From contig JBCCQA010000001.1 in the NCBI GenBank assembly GCA_039024635.1, forward strand, positions 1 to 64,000: 64,000 nt of DNA, written 5' to 3'. Made by a program: the position numbers and the translations under genes. This document shows positions 16,728-26,091 of the stretch, piece by piece. The notes under the pieces were generated by a model that was given only the letters and a program-made list of their open reading frames with translations, was not told the DNA's origin and ran no database searches. Source of the DNA: Kuafuiihalomonas sp039024635 (GTDB taxonomy: Bacteria; Myxococcota; Kuafuiibacteriia; Kuafuiibacteriales; Kuafuiibacteriaceae). Position 1 is the first letter of the stretch. Every line of letters starts with the position of its first letter.

Positions 16728-16839
16728 CCGCGGAAGATTAGCATCCTGCTCCCCGAATCTGGATGGCATCGGCCCGCTCCTCGGACGCCCGCGTCGGACG
16801 GCGCTGGCCGCTTCGGCCCAGCTGCACTACGATCACGAC

Positions 16840-17742
16840 ATGTCTGCGGACCTGGCCCTGCAGACCCGCTGGATCGAGAACCGCGGGCTCAAACTAGCCC
16901 TGCACAGCTGGGTCGAGGGTTCGCCGCAAGCCCTGGCCATCCACGGCTTCATGGACCACGGGCAGTCCTTTCGCTGGGTCGCCGAGGCGCTTTCCCCGAC
17001 CGTCCTCGCCGCGGCCGACATGCGGGGTTTCGGCCACTCAGGCTGGGTCGGAGACGGGGGCTACTACCACTTCTACGACTACTACGACGATCTGGGCGCC
17101 ATCCTCGACGGGCTCAGCGAGCCGGTGGGGCTCATTGGCCACTCCATGGGAGGCTCCATCGCTGCGGCCGTGGCCGCCCTCTTTCCCGAGCGGGTGCGCT
17201 GGCTCTTGCTCCTCGAGGGGATGGGACCGCCGACGTCGGAACTCGGGGAAAGCGCGAGCCGCCTTGGCCAGTGGCTTCGATCGGTGCGCCGAAAGCCGGG
17301 CCCACCCTCGGCTCGACGATCGTTGCGCCGGGTCTTTTCCAGCCTCGAGCAAGGCGCCGAGCGCCTCCGAGCCTTCAATCCCCAGCTGTCGATCGAAAGG
17401 TCTCAGGCCCTGGCCGAGAGCTTCTCAGAGCCTGCCGATGGGGGGTGGGTATGGCGAGCCGACCCCCTCCATCGAACGCCCTCCGCGAAGCCCTTCCTCC
17501 TCGGAGAGGCTCGCGCGCTTTGGCATAGCATTCAGGTTCCCGTCCTTTCCCTGTGGGGCGGTGAGGGCTTCCGTCCGGACGACCTGTCAGCTCGACATGC
17601 CGTGCTTCCCCGCGTTCTTGCTGGGGTGATCCCTGGCGCGAGCCACAATGTTCATCACGACCGTCCGGACGTCGTCGCCGAAGGCATCGAGACTCTGATG
17701 GCAGGACGATTGCGGCTGCCCCGGGATGCGACTCCGCTTTGA
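16840..17742 (+). CDS. Alpha/beta-hydrolase
   Basis: 300 aa from the ATG at 16840; the frame is open upstream but is antisense to the binding-protein gene there. Oxyanion-region motif HGFMDHG, nucleophile elbow GHSMGGS, and the likely catalytic His in GASHNVHHDRP near the C-terminus. The acid residue should follow the strand VPVLSLWGGEG. A cluster of Tyr/Asp (YYHFYDYYDD) precedes the elbow. Esterase- or epoxide-hydrolase-like; substrate unknown. No signal peptide. Confidence 0.85.
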   Translation: MSADLALQTRWIENRGLKLALHSWVEGSPQALAIHGFMDHGQSFRWVAEALSPTVLAAADMRGFGHSGWVGDGGYYHFYDYYDDLGAILDGLSEPVGLIGHSMGGSIAAAVAALFPERVRWLLLLEGMGPPTSELGESASRLGQWLRSVRRKPGPPSARRSLRRVFSSLEQGAERLRAFNPQLSIERSQALAESFSEPADGGWVWRADPLHRTPSAKPFLLGEARALWHSIQVPVLSLWGGEGFRPDDLSARHAVLPRVLAGVIPGASHNVHHDRPDVVAEGIETLMAGRLRLPRDATPL

Positions 17743-17767
17743 GCTCCGGTGCTGAGCCTACTAGTCT

Positions 17768-18352
17768 ATGAGCATGCGCTTGGCCGGAGCCTGCCTGATT
17801 TTGCTCCTCCTCTTCGCGTCGAGCTTGGCTCAGGCGAATCGGCTGCGCTGCGGTACGAGCGTGATCTCTCGGGGGGACCCAGCGATCGAGCTCCGGGCCC
17901 GCTGCGGCGAGCCCAGCTTCGTGGAGACCAGGGTCGAAGAGACAAGCCTTCTCGATCCGGTCCAAGGGATCATCTCGACCACCGCGGTCCAGGTGAAGGA
18001 GTGGCTCATCACCTTCGAAGACGGCAGCCTTCCTCGGCTCGTGCAGATCCGAGATGGCTTGGTCGACCGAGTCGAAACGCTGTCCCGAGTGGTCGTTCCC
18101 GACGAGGACCGCTGCCGCCGAGGCCTGGGCATTGGGACTTCGACTGCCGAAGTGCATTTGGCTTGCGGCGCTCCCGACGCCGTCGATGTGTCGACAGTGA
18201 CCAACACCATCCTTCGGAAGGGGCTGTCTTATCAGCAGACCGGCGTCGTCGAGCGATGGACGTACAACTTTGGGTCCAACCGCCTTCTTCGCTACTTCCG
18301 CTTCGAGAACGGTCGCCTGGTCGACAAAGAGACCGGCGGCTACGGTTTCTGA
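17768..18352 (+). CDS. Exported DUF2845-family protein with two repeats
   Basis: 194 aa. Signal peptide ending in LAQA, then two copies of a Cys-Gly motif unit: RLRCGTSVISRGDPAIELRARCGEPS near the mature N-terminus, and RRGLGIGTSTAEVHLACGAPDAV in the second half, each followed by a strand-rich segment (VKEWLITF, ERWTYNFG). This matches the periplasmic DUF2845 domain found widely in proteobacteria, function unknown. Its 3' end overlaps the convergent DUF885 gene by 13 bp. Confidence 0.8.
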   Translation: MSMRLAGACLILLLLFASSLAQANRLRCGTSVISRGDPAIELRARCGEPSFVETRVEETSLLDPVQGIISTTAVQVKEWLITFEDGSLPRLVQIRDGLVDRVETLSRVVVPDEDRCRRGLGIGTSTAEVHLACGAPDAVDVSTVTNTILRKGLSYQQTGVVERWTYNFGSNRLLRYFRFENGRLVDKETGGYGF

Positions 18353-20145
18353 GCCGAAGCGACGTAGTCCGCAACTTGCTGCCTGAGCACGGGAAGCGAG
18401 ACGGCGCCCCCCAAGAGCAGCGCATCGTGAAAGGCCGGCAGCTCGAAGGACTCACCTAGGGCGGCTTCCGCTTCCGCCCGCAGCCGCATGATCTCCATCT
18501 GCCCGGTCTTGTAGGCCAAGGCCTGTCCCGGCCAGACGATATAGCGATCTACTTCGTTGTCGATGTTGTTGAGCGCCAAAGCGGTGTGGGCGGCCATGAA
18601 GTCCGCCGCTCGCTTTCGGCTCCAACCCATGGCGTGAAGCCCGGTGTCCACCACCAAGCGAGAAGCCCGCCATGCCTCGTAGCTCAGCTTTCCGAGCTGG
18701 TCGAGGTCCCCGCCGTAGAGGCCCATCTCGTCTGAGAGCTGTTCGGCGTAGAGCGCCCAGCCTTCCACGAAGACCGTCATGCCGGCGTGTTTGCGAAAGG
18801 CGGGGACGTCGTCCAGCTCCTGTGCGATGGCGATCTGAAGATGATGGCCGGGAATCGACTCGTGAAAGGCCAGCGCCTCTGCTTCGTAGCGGGGCCGCGT
18901 CTTCGGTTCGTAGGTGTTGACGTAGTAGGCGCCTGGCTCCGACCCGTCGGGAACGGGCTGCCGGTAGTAGGCGATGGTGGTAAAGGGCGCTTCGTACGCC
19001 GGAATCTCACGGACGACGCAGGTGGCCTGAGGGAGTCGATCGAAGAAGGCGGGCAGCACGGACCGGGCTCGTGCCAGAGCGTCTTCTGCCGTGGCCACGA
19101 TGCTGGTCTCGTCGTCGAAGTAGAGTGCAGGGTCGGAGCGAAGGCGAGTCAGGGTGTCTTCGAGACTGTTCGCGCCCAAGGCTCGGGTGCCGATCTCGGC
19201 CATCTGGCCGTTGATGCGCTTCAGCTCTGACAAGCCGCGCTCGTGAATCTCCTGAGCAGTCATCTCCAAGGTCGTGAAGTGACGTATTCGAGCGGCGTAG
19301 CAGGCTTCGCCGAAAGGAAGGCCAGCCAAGCCGACCCCGACCTCCTCCGTTCGGGCATGGGGCAAGAGCTCATCCCGGACCAGGTTTCGATAGCGCTCGA
19401 GGGCGGGGCGGACTTCATCGTCGACGACCCGGGTTGCTTCGGCTCGAAGGCTCTGTACGTCCGCCTCAGACCAGGCTTCCAGCTCGACGGGCAGGGCGTC
19501 CTTCAGCATTGGCCACTGGTCCAGGTCTTCGGACAGCTGAGTCTCCACCATCTCCAGAACTCGAGAGGTCGACTCTCGGTTCGGGTACCAACCCTCCGAT
19601 GCACCCTGGCGGAGGTTGGCGATGGTGTGATCGATGTTCTCGGCTCCCTTACTCAACCGGGCGAGTAAGGCGCGGACCTGCGCCGGCGTCTCCCGAGGTT
19701 GGCCCTGAGGCAAGTAGTTCAGGTGGGTCACGGGGTTGCTGCGCGGAGAGATCGACCAAAGAGAGAAACGGCAGGCCTCGGCGCCGATGTCGCCGTCCAG
19801 CTCCTCCAAGAGAAGGGCCTGGGTCGTCTGGTCTCGCTTGGACAAGGGGCCAGGGTCGAGCGCCGCTACTGCCCGGCGAAGACTCCGGCGAACCCGATTC
19901 CGTTCCTGGACCGCGGACCAGCGAGGGTCTGCCAGCTCGTCGTCGCGATCGTGGATGCCAAGACGCGTCGCGAACTCAGGGCTGCTACCGAGTACCCAGG
20001 ACCAATGACGGGCCACCAGGTCTCGAAGCTCGGGGTCGTCCACTCCGGCCGCGTGCACCAGGTCCCCCGGTGGGGGAAGGGTGTCCGGGGTCGATGCGTG
20101 GACGCAGGCCCCCAGCAGGACTGGGAGCAGGAGGTGAGGGCGCAT
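18340..20145 (-). CDS. DUF885-family lipoprotein, probable zinc hydrolase
   Basis: 601 aa from the ATG at 20145, which puts a lipobox L-L-G-A-C at residue 14 as the lipidation site. The DUF885 signature HESIPGHHLQ at 428-437 resembles the HExxxGH zinc site of M2/M3-like peptidases; MTVFVEGWALYAEQL downstream supplies the third ligand region. Likely a surface or periplasmic peptidase. It begins 11 nt after the mltG stop and is the last gene of the long secretion-led gene run. Confidence 0.85.
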   Translation of the reverse strand: MRPHLLLPVLLGACVHASTPDTLPPPGDLVHAAGVDDPELRDLVARHWSWVLGSSPEFATRLGIHDRDDELADPRWSAVQERNRVRRSLRRAVAALDPGPLSKRDQTTQALLLEELDGDIGAEACRFSLWSISPRSNPVTHLNYLPQGQPRETPAQVRALLARLSKGAENIDHTIANLRQGASEGWYPNRESTSRVLEMVETQLSEDLDQWPMLKDALPVELEAWSEADVQSLRAEATRVVDDEVRPALERYRNLVRDELLPHARTEEVGVGLAGLPFGEACYAARIRHFTTLEMTAQEIHERGLSELKRINGQMAEIGTRALGANSLEDTLTRLRSDPALYFDDETSIVATAEDALARARSVLPAFFDRLPQATCVVREIPAYEAPFTTIAYYRQPVPDGSEPGAYYVNTYEPKTRPRYEAEALAFHESIPGHHLQIAIAQELDDVPAFRKHAGMTVFVEGWALYAEQLSDEMGLYGGDLDQLGKLSYEAWRASRLVVDTGLHAMGWSRKRAADFMAAHTALALNNIDNEVDRYIVWPGQALAYKTGQMEIMRLRAEAEAALGESFELPAFHDALLLGGAVSLPVLRQQVADYVASAQKP

Positions 20146-20156
20146 GAGAACGGGGC

Positions 20157-21173
20157 CTACCACACATTGTATCGGCGGCGATTCCGTTCGTGGCCCTTCG
20201 CCGTCTTGGCGAAGTGAATCTGTTGGTTCGCGTCGTGCAGGTAGAACAGATAGGGCGAGTCCTGAGGTCGGAGTGCTGCCCGCAGCGCGTCGACGCTTGG
20301 TGCGCCGATGGGCGTGGGTGGCAGTCCGGGCCGATGACGCGTGTTGTACGGCTTGTTCTTATCCTTGAGCTCGCGCCTAAAGGTCCGCTCGTCGTTCCAG
20401 CGCGCGAGGGGGTAGCGACTCGTCGCATCGATGCCGAGGGGGATCTTGCGGTCCAGGCGCTTGTAGATGATGCCGGCTACGAGGGGGCGATTGGCCGAAC
20501 TGGGTTCTTCCCGTTCGACCATCGAGGCGACGGTCACGATGTCGTGAAGGCTTCGACCGGACTCTGCGATGGCTTTGGCGTTGGGCGTATGAAATCGCTC
20601 CACGAAGGCGTCCAGCTGACGCTGCACCAAGTCCTCTACCCGGAAACGGTCCCTGGGAAAGCGATAGGTCTCGGGCAGTAGATAGCCTTCGAGAGCCCTC
20701 CCTTCGACGGTGAAAGGAAGCTCGTAGTCCCCCACGCGGCCGGCGGCGGAAAGATAGTCTCCGGGCTTGATCAGTCCCTCTTGAGTGAGGGCAGCGTCCG
20801 TGTCTTTCAGCCGCCAGCCTTCGAGCAAAGTGAAGGCTTCGTCTTCGGGGAGTGGGGGCTCTCCCAGGATTCCTCGCAGGGTCCGCATGGACTGGCCGGC
20901 GGAGACCCGGTGGCGCCCCGCCTTCGGCTTCGGCCCGTCGGGCTCGAGGGCCAGGAGTACTCGGTAGATCTCCGCTGAACTGATGAGATCCTCTTCTTCG
21001 AGAAGCCGACCCAGACGGGTTTCGGTCGTTCCTACGGGCACCTTCAAGATCTGCTCTTCGGCTTCCGGTCGATGAGGACGCGCAAACTCCGCCTGGATCC
21101 AGGACCAGGTGGCCAGACTCCCTCCCAGGGTGAGGAGGACGAGAAGGGCGAGCCCCAGCAGCAGTCTGCGCAC
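20157..21173 (-). CDS. mltG: MltG endolytic murein transglycosylase
   Basis: 338 aa. One N-terminal transmembrane helix (about 3-25), a LysM-like region, then the YceG/MltG catalytic domain. E220 in VASMVERE corresponds to the catalytic Glu of the Escherichia coli enzyme (E218). The signature LEGYLLPETYRFP is present, and the end HDANQQIHFAKTAKGHERN is typical. It cuts nascent glycan strands and sets glycan chain length. It is 9 nt after the transporter gene in the run that starts with gspC; local wall opening for the secretion machine is a possible reason for the linkage. Confidence 0.95.
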   Translation of the reverse strand: MRRLLLGLALLVLLTLGGSLATWSWIQAEFARPHRPEAEEQILKVPVGTTETRLGRLLEEEDLISSAEIYRVLLALEPDGPKPKAGRHRVSAGQSMRTLRGILGEPPLPEDEAFTLLEGWRLKDTDAALTQEGLIKPGDYLSAAGRVGDYELPFTVEGRALEGYLLPETYRFPRDRFRVEDLVQRQLDAFVERFHTPNAKAIAESGRSLHDIVTVASMVEREEPSSANRPLVAGIIYKRLDRKIPLGIDATSRYPLARWNDERTFRRELKDKNKPYNTRHRPGLPPTPIGAPSVDALRAALRPQDSPYLFYLHDANQQIHFAKTAKGHERNRRRYNVW

Positions 21174-21182
21174 CGGCTCTAC

Positions 21183-22031
21183 CTATCCGCTGTGGCCGAG
21201 AAGGACCAGGCTCGTGCCGACAACGACGGCGAGGACGCCGAGCAACTTTCGACGATCCACTGGCTCCTGAAAGCGAAGTCGTCCCACTACCAAGGCGAGA
21301 AGGGCGCCCGCCGCTCGCTTTATGGTTTCGACGAGACTGACCCACGTGAACTGTATCGCGGTCAGCTGGCAGGCCAGGGCGACGGAGCCGAAGACGACGG
21401 CCAGCAGCATCGCGCCTCTTTGTTTGTGCGGCCACATGGGTATCCGAGCGCACAGGGCCCAGCTCCCCAGCACCAAGGCTATTCCGGCCGCTTGGAGAAA
21501 GGCGTGGCTGGCCGGGTTGCTCTCGTCCACCGCCCATCGATCCAACGCGGCTGTCAGGGACCACAGTCCGGCCACGGAGATGGCGAGTCCGCTACCAAAG
21601 TCGATGCGCAGACCGCCGGATCGAGAAGGAACCAGCGCCAGCAACGCCGCGCCGAGCGTGACGAAGCTGGTCCCCAGCCACTGAAGCTCGCCGGGGGCTT
21701 CGCCAAGGGCGACCGCCCCGATGCCGGCCGTGAAGATCGGCGTGAGGGAGAGGAACGGAATCGTTCGGCCGAGCTCCGAGATCTTCAGGGCTTCGAGCAG
21801 GAGAAGGTTGGCTGCTATCTGAAGAACGGCGATGGCAGCTCCATACGGAAGATAGTCGCCGGTGACGCGAAAGCCCACGCCCCCAACCCAGGTCGCGTAT
21901 GCGATGGACTGGGCGAGAGTGAGCTGGATGAGGAGGGCAATCGGGCGGTAGCTCTCGAGCAAGGCCTTCCGTACGGCGTCCAGGCCGCCGTAGGCCAGCC
22001 CGCAGCCCACCGCCAAGAGGACGCCGAGCAA
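21183..22031 (-). CDS. EamA/DMT-family membrane transporter
   Basis: 282 aa with about ten transmembrane helices in two EamA repeats. Typical features are the conserved Glu-Pro late in each half (GEAPGELQWLG, FQEPVDRRKLLG) followed by a helix with GxxLI-type ends. Members export small metabolites and amino acids; the substrate is unknown. It starts 4 nt after the KARI-like gene, so the pair may be metabolically linked. Confidence 0.88.
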   Translation of the reverse strand: MLGVLLAVGCGLAYGGLDAVRKALLESYRPIALLIQLTLAQSIAYATWVGGVGFRVTGDYLPYGAAIAVLQIAANLLLLEALKISELGRTIPFLSLTPIFTAGIGAVALGEAPGELQWLGTSFVTLGAALLALVPSRSGGLRIDFGSGLAISVAGLWSLTAALDRWAVDESNPASHAFLQAAGIALVLGSWALCARIPMWPHKQRGAMLLAVVFGSVALACQLTAIQFTWVSLVETIKRAAGALLALVVGRLRFQEPVDRRKLLGVLAVVVGTSLVLLGHSG

Positions 22032-22035
22032 GGCG

Positions 22036-23013
22036 TCAGGACCTCTGGATCAGTCGACGAAGTCGTGCGCCGACCCGCTCCAAGGGATGACGAGCCAGGG
22101 CTCGAACGCGGTCTTTGAGTCGTGGAGCTCCGCTCTCGTGCTCGGCCAACCACTCTCGGGCGAAGCTGCCGTCCTGGACCTGTCTCAGGGCGATCCGCAT
22201 CCGCTCTTTGACGTGGCCGTCGACCACCATCGGACCTCGAGTGAGGTCCCCGTACAGGGCGGTCTTGGAGATCTTGTTCCGCATGCCGGCCATGCCCTCT
22301 TCATGGACCAAATCGACCAGCAGCTTCATCTGATGGATGCACTCGGTATAGGCCAGCTCCGGCGGATAACCTGCCTCCACCAGCGTCTCCCAGCCCGACT
22401 CCATCAGAGCACAGACCCCGCCCACGATGACTGCTTGCTCGCCGAAGAGGTCGGTCTCGGTCTCTTCGCGAAAAGTGGCCTCCATGATTCCAGCCCGTCC
22501 GCCGCCCAGCCCGGCGGCCCAACTGCGAGCAGTGGACCATGCTCGGCCGCTGGCGTCCTGGTCCACTGCGACCACGACCGGGATGCCTCGGCCTTCGGTG
22601 AAGCGTCGTCGCAGGAGGTGGCCTGGTCCGACCGGTGCAGCCAGGAAGACGTCGAGTCCCTCCGGGATCTTCACCGTTCCATAGTGGACGCAGAAGCCGT
22701 GGCCGAAGCCGATGGCCTGACCACTTCGGAGACGGGGTCGGATCTCTTCGAAGACCTTCGGTGTGATCTCGTCCGGGAGGAGAAGCATGACGACGTCTGC
22801 ATCTCTCGCAGCGTCCGGAGGAGAGAGAACGCGGAATCCGTCTCTGGCTGCCGCATCGGAGCCTCGGCCTTGTCTTGCCCCGACCAGGACTTCGCTGCCA
22901 GAGTCCCGAAGATTCAATGCATGGGCATGGCCCTGGTTGCCGTAGCCGATCACGGCCAGGCGTCGCCCACTCAGACCCGAGAGATCGACCTCTTCGTCGC
23001 TCAGGATCCTCAT
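22036..23013 (-). CDS. Ketol-acid reductoisomerase-like protein with altered active site
   Basis: 325 aa, class I length. The NADPH Rossmann fold is clear (VIGYGNQGHAHALNL, 21-35) with the later APxGPGH, ETETDLFGEQ and ECxH blocks. Compared with the Pseudomonas enzyme, D190, E194, E226 and S251 are kept (D188, E192, E224, S249), but catalytic K130 is V128 and metal ligand E230 is Q228; both changes were checked in the codons (GTC, CAG). True IlvC converts acetolactate to dihydroxyvalerate; this one may be inactive there or act on another substrate. No ilvB/ilvN/ilvD is nearby. The start overlaps the gspN stop by 4 nt. Confidence 0.85.
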   Translation of the reverse strand: MRILSDEEVDLSGLSGRRLAVIGYGNQGHAHALNLRDSGSEVLVGARQGRGSDAAARDGFRVLSPPDAARDADVVMLLLPDEITPKVFEEIRPRLRSGQAIGFGHGFCVHYGTVKIPEGLDVFLAAPVGPGHLLRRRFTEGRGIPVVVAVDQDASGRAWSTARSWAAGLGGGRAGIMEATFREETETDLFGEQAVIVGGVCALMESGWETLVEAGYPPELAYTECIHQMKLLVDLVHEEGMAGMRNKISKTALYGDLTRGPMVVDGHVKERMRIALRQVQDGSFAREWLAEHESGAPRLKDRVRALARHPLERVGARLRRLIQRS

Positions 23014-23894
23014 CTACCCCTCTTGGGGAAGAGGCGAGGGTGCTTCACGCTCCCGGTCATGGCGTAGGTGTAGAAGCCGTCTCGACCCTTGGCGCTGGCG
23101 ATGTTGTTCAGAAGCGCGCCTATCAGGGGCTCGCGCTCCAACAGAGCCTCGGTGGGGCGGAAAGCGAGGGTCATGTTCGTCGTAGACCGCTCGAGTTGGG
23201 CGGCCAGGTTCAGGGTGCCATCGAGGTTGACCTCGACGTCGCCGCCTCGAATCTCCTGTTGGGTCAGCTTGAGCTGGCCATTGCTCACCTGGAGACTCCA
23301 GTCGAATGAGCCGACGTTGACCGAGATCGGGAGGGGGTAGACGCCGATGCGGCCCCCCTCAGCAATCTCCAGACCGTCGCCGGCCAGGCGGACGGTCCCG
23401 CTGCTTTTGCTCGGGTTCTCGCGGTCGACATCCAGTTCGGCGTCCACCGTCAGCTCGCCGCTGATCGGTAGTCCCGTCAGCTCGGCCAGGACTGGTACCA
23501 AGCCGAGCTCGACCGAATGCAGGTCCAGGTCGACGACCATGGTGGACGACGACTGGCTGAAGGTCGCGTCGACTTCACCGCCTCCAAGGGGGAAGGCCGC
23601 TTGGCCTCCGACGCCACCGGTGAGCATCGACAAAACGCTGGCTCGCATATGAAGTTCATTGATCTCCAGGGCGTTCTCGCCACCCGGGGGCCGGGCCTCC
23701 ACACCGGTCAAGACGACGCCCGTCAGCCAGCTCGGACGCATGGTCTCGGCCTGAAGACTCCAGCCGGTCTGGACCGAGGCTGCCGTAAGCAGCCGATCCT
23801 TGAGCGCGTTCCACGGGAAGCTCAAATACAGACCGATGACGAAGCTCGCCATGAAGAAGGCGACGTAGCCGACGATGCGAAGAGCCCGCGTCAT
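23010..23894 (-). CDS. gspN: Type II secretion protein GspN
   Basis: 294 aa. One N-terminal transmembrane helix (about 5-25, IVGYVAFFMASFVIGLYLSF), then a long beta-rich periplasmic part with repeating strands (VDLDLHSVELG, LTVDAELDV, EVNLDGTLNLAAQ), as in GspN and AsmA-like proteins. The family is of the delta-proteobacterial/Leptospira type. It overlaps gspM upstream and the KARI-like gene downstream, each by 4 nt (ATGA). Confidence 0.85.
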   Translation of the reverse strand: MTRALRIVGYVAFFMASFVIGLYLSFPWNALKDRLLTAASVQTGWSLQAETMRPSWLTGVVLTGVEARPPGGENALEINELHMRASVLSMLTGGVGGQAAFPLGGGEVDATFSQSSSTMVVDLDLHSVELGLVPVLAELTGLPISGELTVDAELDVDRENPSKSSGTVRLAGDGLEIAEGGRIGVYPLPISVNVGSFDWSLQVSNGQLKLTQQEIRGGDVEVNLDGTLNLAAQLERSTTNMTLAFRPTEALLEREPLIGALLNNIASAKGRDGFYTYAMTGSVKHPRLFPKRGR

Positions 23895-24451
23895 GATGGC
23901 TCCACCGGCTTGAAGGTGCCAACAGTGACTGTGGCATCCAGCATCTTGGGCTGTTCGAAGTTCTTCACGACCTTCATGCGTCGGATCTTGACGAGTCGAC
24001 TCCCGCTTTCGATGGCCTTCAGGAAGGCGTCCAGTCGGTCCAGGCTCACCTTCTTGATCTCGACTACGGCCACCTCTTCGAGCACCTGATCGGAGCCTGT
24101 GTTCTCGCCGCGCCGCTCCGATGCGTTCTGAAGCTCGATGTTGGCCTGCTTGGACTGCTCCTCCAGGTAGGAGAGGAGCCGACTGTTTCGGTTGTTGCGG
24201 ACCTCCTGGGCCAGCCGACGCTGCTCGGCCAGGCGCCGTTGATAGTCCGAACGCAGGCCGGACACCTCGGCCAGCTTTTGCATCTTGGCTTCAATCCGCT
24301 GTTCTCGTGCGTCGAGATCACGACTCACGAAGTAGCCGCCGAAGCCGACCACCATGGCTATGATGGCCAGGACCAAACCGAAGACCATGACCTGTTCGCG
24401 GGCCGAGAGACGCTCGAAGGACGCGTTTAGGTCTGCGAAGAGCTTGTTCAT
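23891..24451 (-). CDS. gspM: Type II secretion protein GspM
   Basis: 186 aa from the ATG at 24451, which overlaps the gspL stop (ATGA); a GTG two codons earlier is possible. A cytoplasmic N-terminus, one transmembrane helix (about 22-42), a coiled coil (45-105) and a small ferredoxin-like fold follow, the usual GspM plan. It forms the inner-membrane platform with GspL and GspF. Confidence 0.88.
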   Translation of the reverse strand: MNKLFADLNASFERLSAREQVMVFGLVLAIIAMVVGFGGYFVSRDLDAREQRIEAKMQKLAEVSGLRSDYQRRLAEQRRLAQEVRNNRNSRLLSYLEEQSKQANIELQNASERRGENTGSDQVLEEVAVVEIKKVSLDRLDAFLKAIESGSRLVKIRRMKVVKNFEQPKMLDATVTVGTFKPVEPS

Positions 24452-26091
24452 CGACACACCACCTTCATGGTCAGTTCGAACTCCACGCCCTCGCCCGTGG
24501 AGCTCTTGCTAATTCGGGCCTTCTTGATGTCGTCCAGGCAGTCACTCTCACCGTAGGCGGTGACGACTTTGTCGACCGCATCGAAGCTTATGGCCACGCC
24601 CTCCAGCTGCGCCGCATCCGAGGTCACCTGAATCTCCTCGAAGCTTAGCTCCACCCCCTCGGGCACCCGTTCCGATAGCTCGGCGATGGTGACGTAGGCG
24701 CTCCTCTCGGGGAGTTCGAAGCTTCCGAGCTCGCTGTCCGGGCTCGTCATGACCGACAAGGCGAGGCTGGGCTCGCAGATCTCCCGGCCTACGACCTCCT
24801 GTGTGATGTCGCAGAAGGCCTGGTCGACCACCGCCTCTCGTTCTACGACGCCCCGGTACTGAACTGCGACGCTGATCAAGAGAAGCAGCAGCAAGGCGCC
24901 GACCGAGGCCGCCATGAAGGGAACACGACTTCGAAAATGTTCCAGGCTCCCCGCGAACGCGAACTCGGCCTTACGAAAGTCGATTCGGGGAAGGACCGAG
25001 CCCGGTGTACTTCTCAAGGCGACCGCCAACGCGAGAGCGAAGGCACCGGCCCGACCGCTCTCCACCTGACGTTCAACGGATTGTTCAACCACTTTGGCAT
25101 CGCCGACCGGGAGATTCAGCTGCTCGCACAAGAAGCTGGGCAGGTTACGAATGCGCGCTCCGCCCCCCACCAGGTCGATGCGTTCCACGTGGACCCGTCG
25201 CTCCTTTCGGATGGCCTGTAACGTACGACGCAGCTCCCGCACCAACTCGCGCAGGCCAGTCTGAACGGCATCCGACACCCGCTGAGCCGCTTCGTCCGGG
25301 GCGGGATGTCGACTGCTGGCCACGAAGGCATCTGCGTGCTTTCCGGTCTCGGCCTCGGTCCAGGGAAGTTCGAAGGCTTCAGCGATGGCCGCCGTGACCT
25401 GGGCGCCGCCGCAGCGGAGCACACGCACGAAGTGTAGACCCTCGTCGTTGACGGCGCAGGCTAGGGTTCGCTCGTGGCCGACGTCCACGATTAGTCTCGC
25501 CGTGGGCGGTCCGTCCGGCGTGGGCTGGATGAAGGTCAAGGCCTCGCCCGAGGGTTCGCTTGGGGTCTCCGGAGGCGTACCGTCCTCGGCCAGTAGGTTC
25601 TGAAGGGCAGAGATCTGCAGCACGTCCAAGGGGAGGAACTTGGGGTCGACACCGGCCTCCATCAGGGCGTCGAGACGCTGGCGGACCCGAGCCCGCGGGG
25701 CTGCGGCCGCGAGGGAGCGGGATCCATCCTCGGTCCTGTCGACCATGACGTGGTCGAAGACGGCGTCCTCGATCGGGAATGGGATGAGGTCGGCCAGCTC
25801 ACCTTCGATGACCTGGTCGACCCTTCGGGCGTCGGCGAAGGGAAGCTCGACCCAACGAGTGGTGGCGCCGTCGGCCGACAGGGCGGCCACTGATCCGTCT
25901 CTCCTCAACTCGGGATCGTCGGCCAGGATGCGGATGGCGTCGGCCTGACGTTCGGCCAGGGTCTCCGGTTCACCGTCCTCGATCCGAGCCTCCTTGGCTT
26001 CGACCACCCGGAAGCCACGGAACTGGGACTCGACCAGCACCGCTTTCACCGACCACGCGCCGACGTCTACGCCCAGGATACGTTGCGGCAT
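24448..26091 (-). CDS. gspL: Type II secretion protein GspL (PilM-like)
   Basis: 547 aa from the ATG at 26091, which shares one base with the gspK stop (TGATG). The N-terminal 370 residues form an actin-like ATPase fold of the PilM type (ILGVDVGAWSVKAVLVE at the start, LIVDVGHERT, IDLVGGGARI). A transmembrane helix (about 400-420, FMAASVGALLLLLLISVAV) and a periplasmic ferredoxin-like domain with four cysteines complete it. It recruits GspE to the membrane platform. The full PilM-like fold is typical of delta-type systems. Confidence 0.92.
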   Translation of the reverse strand: MPQRILGVDVGAWSVKAVLVESQFRGFRVVEAKEARIEDGEPETLAERQADAIRILADDPELRRDGSVAALSADGATTRWVELPFADARRVDQVIEGELADLIPFPIEDAVFDHVMVDRTEDGSRSLAAAAPRARVRQRLDALMEAGVDPKFLPLDVLQISALQNLLAEDGTPPETPSEPSGEALTFIQPTPDGPPTARLIVDVGHERTLACAVNDEGLHFVRVLRCGGAQVTAAIAEAFELPWTEAETGKHADAFVASSRHPAPDEAAQRVSDAVQTGLRELVRELRRTLQAIRKERRVHVERIDLVGGGARIRNLPSFLCEQLNLPVGDAKVVEQSVERQVESGRAGAFALALAVALRSTPGSVLPRIDFRKAEFAFAGSLEHFRSRVPFMAASVGALLLLLLISVAVQYRGVVEREAVVDQAFCDITQEVVGREICEPSLALSVMTSPDSELGSFELPERSAYVTIAELSERVPEGVELSFEEIQVTSDAAQLEGVAISFDAVDKVVTAYGESDCLDDIKKARISKSSTGEGVEFELTMKVVCR

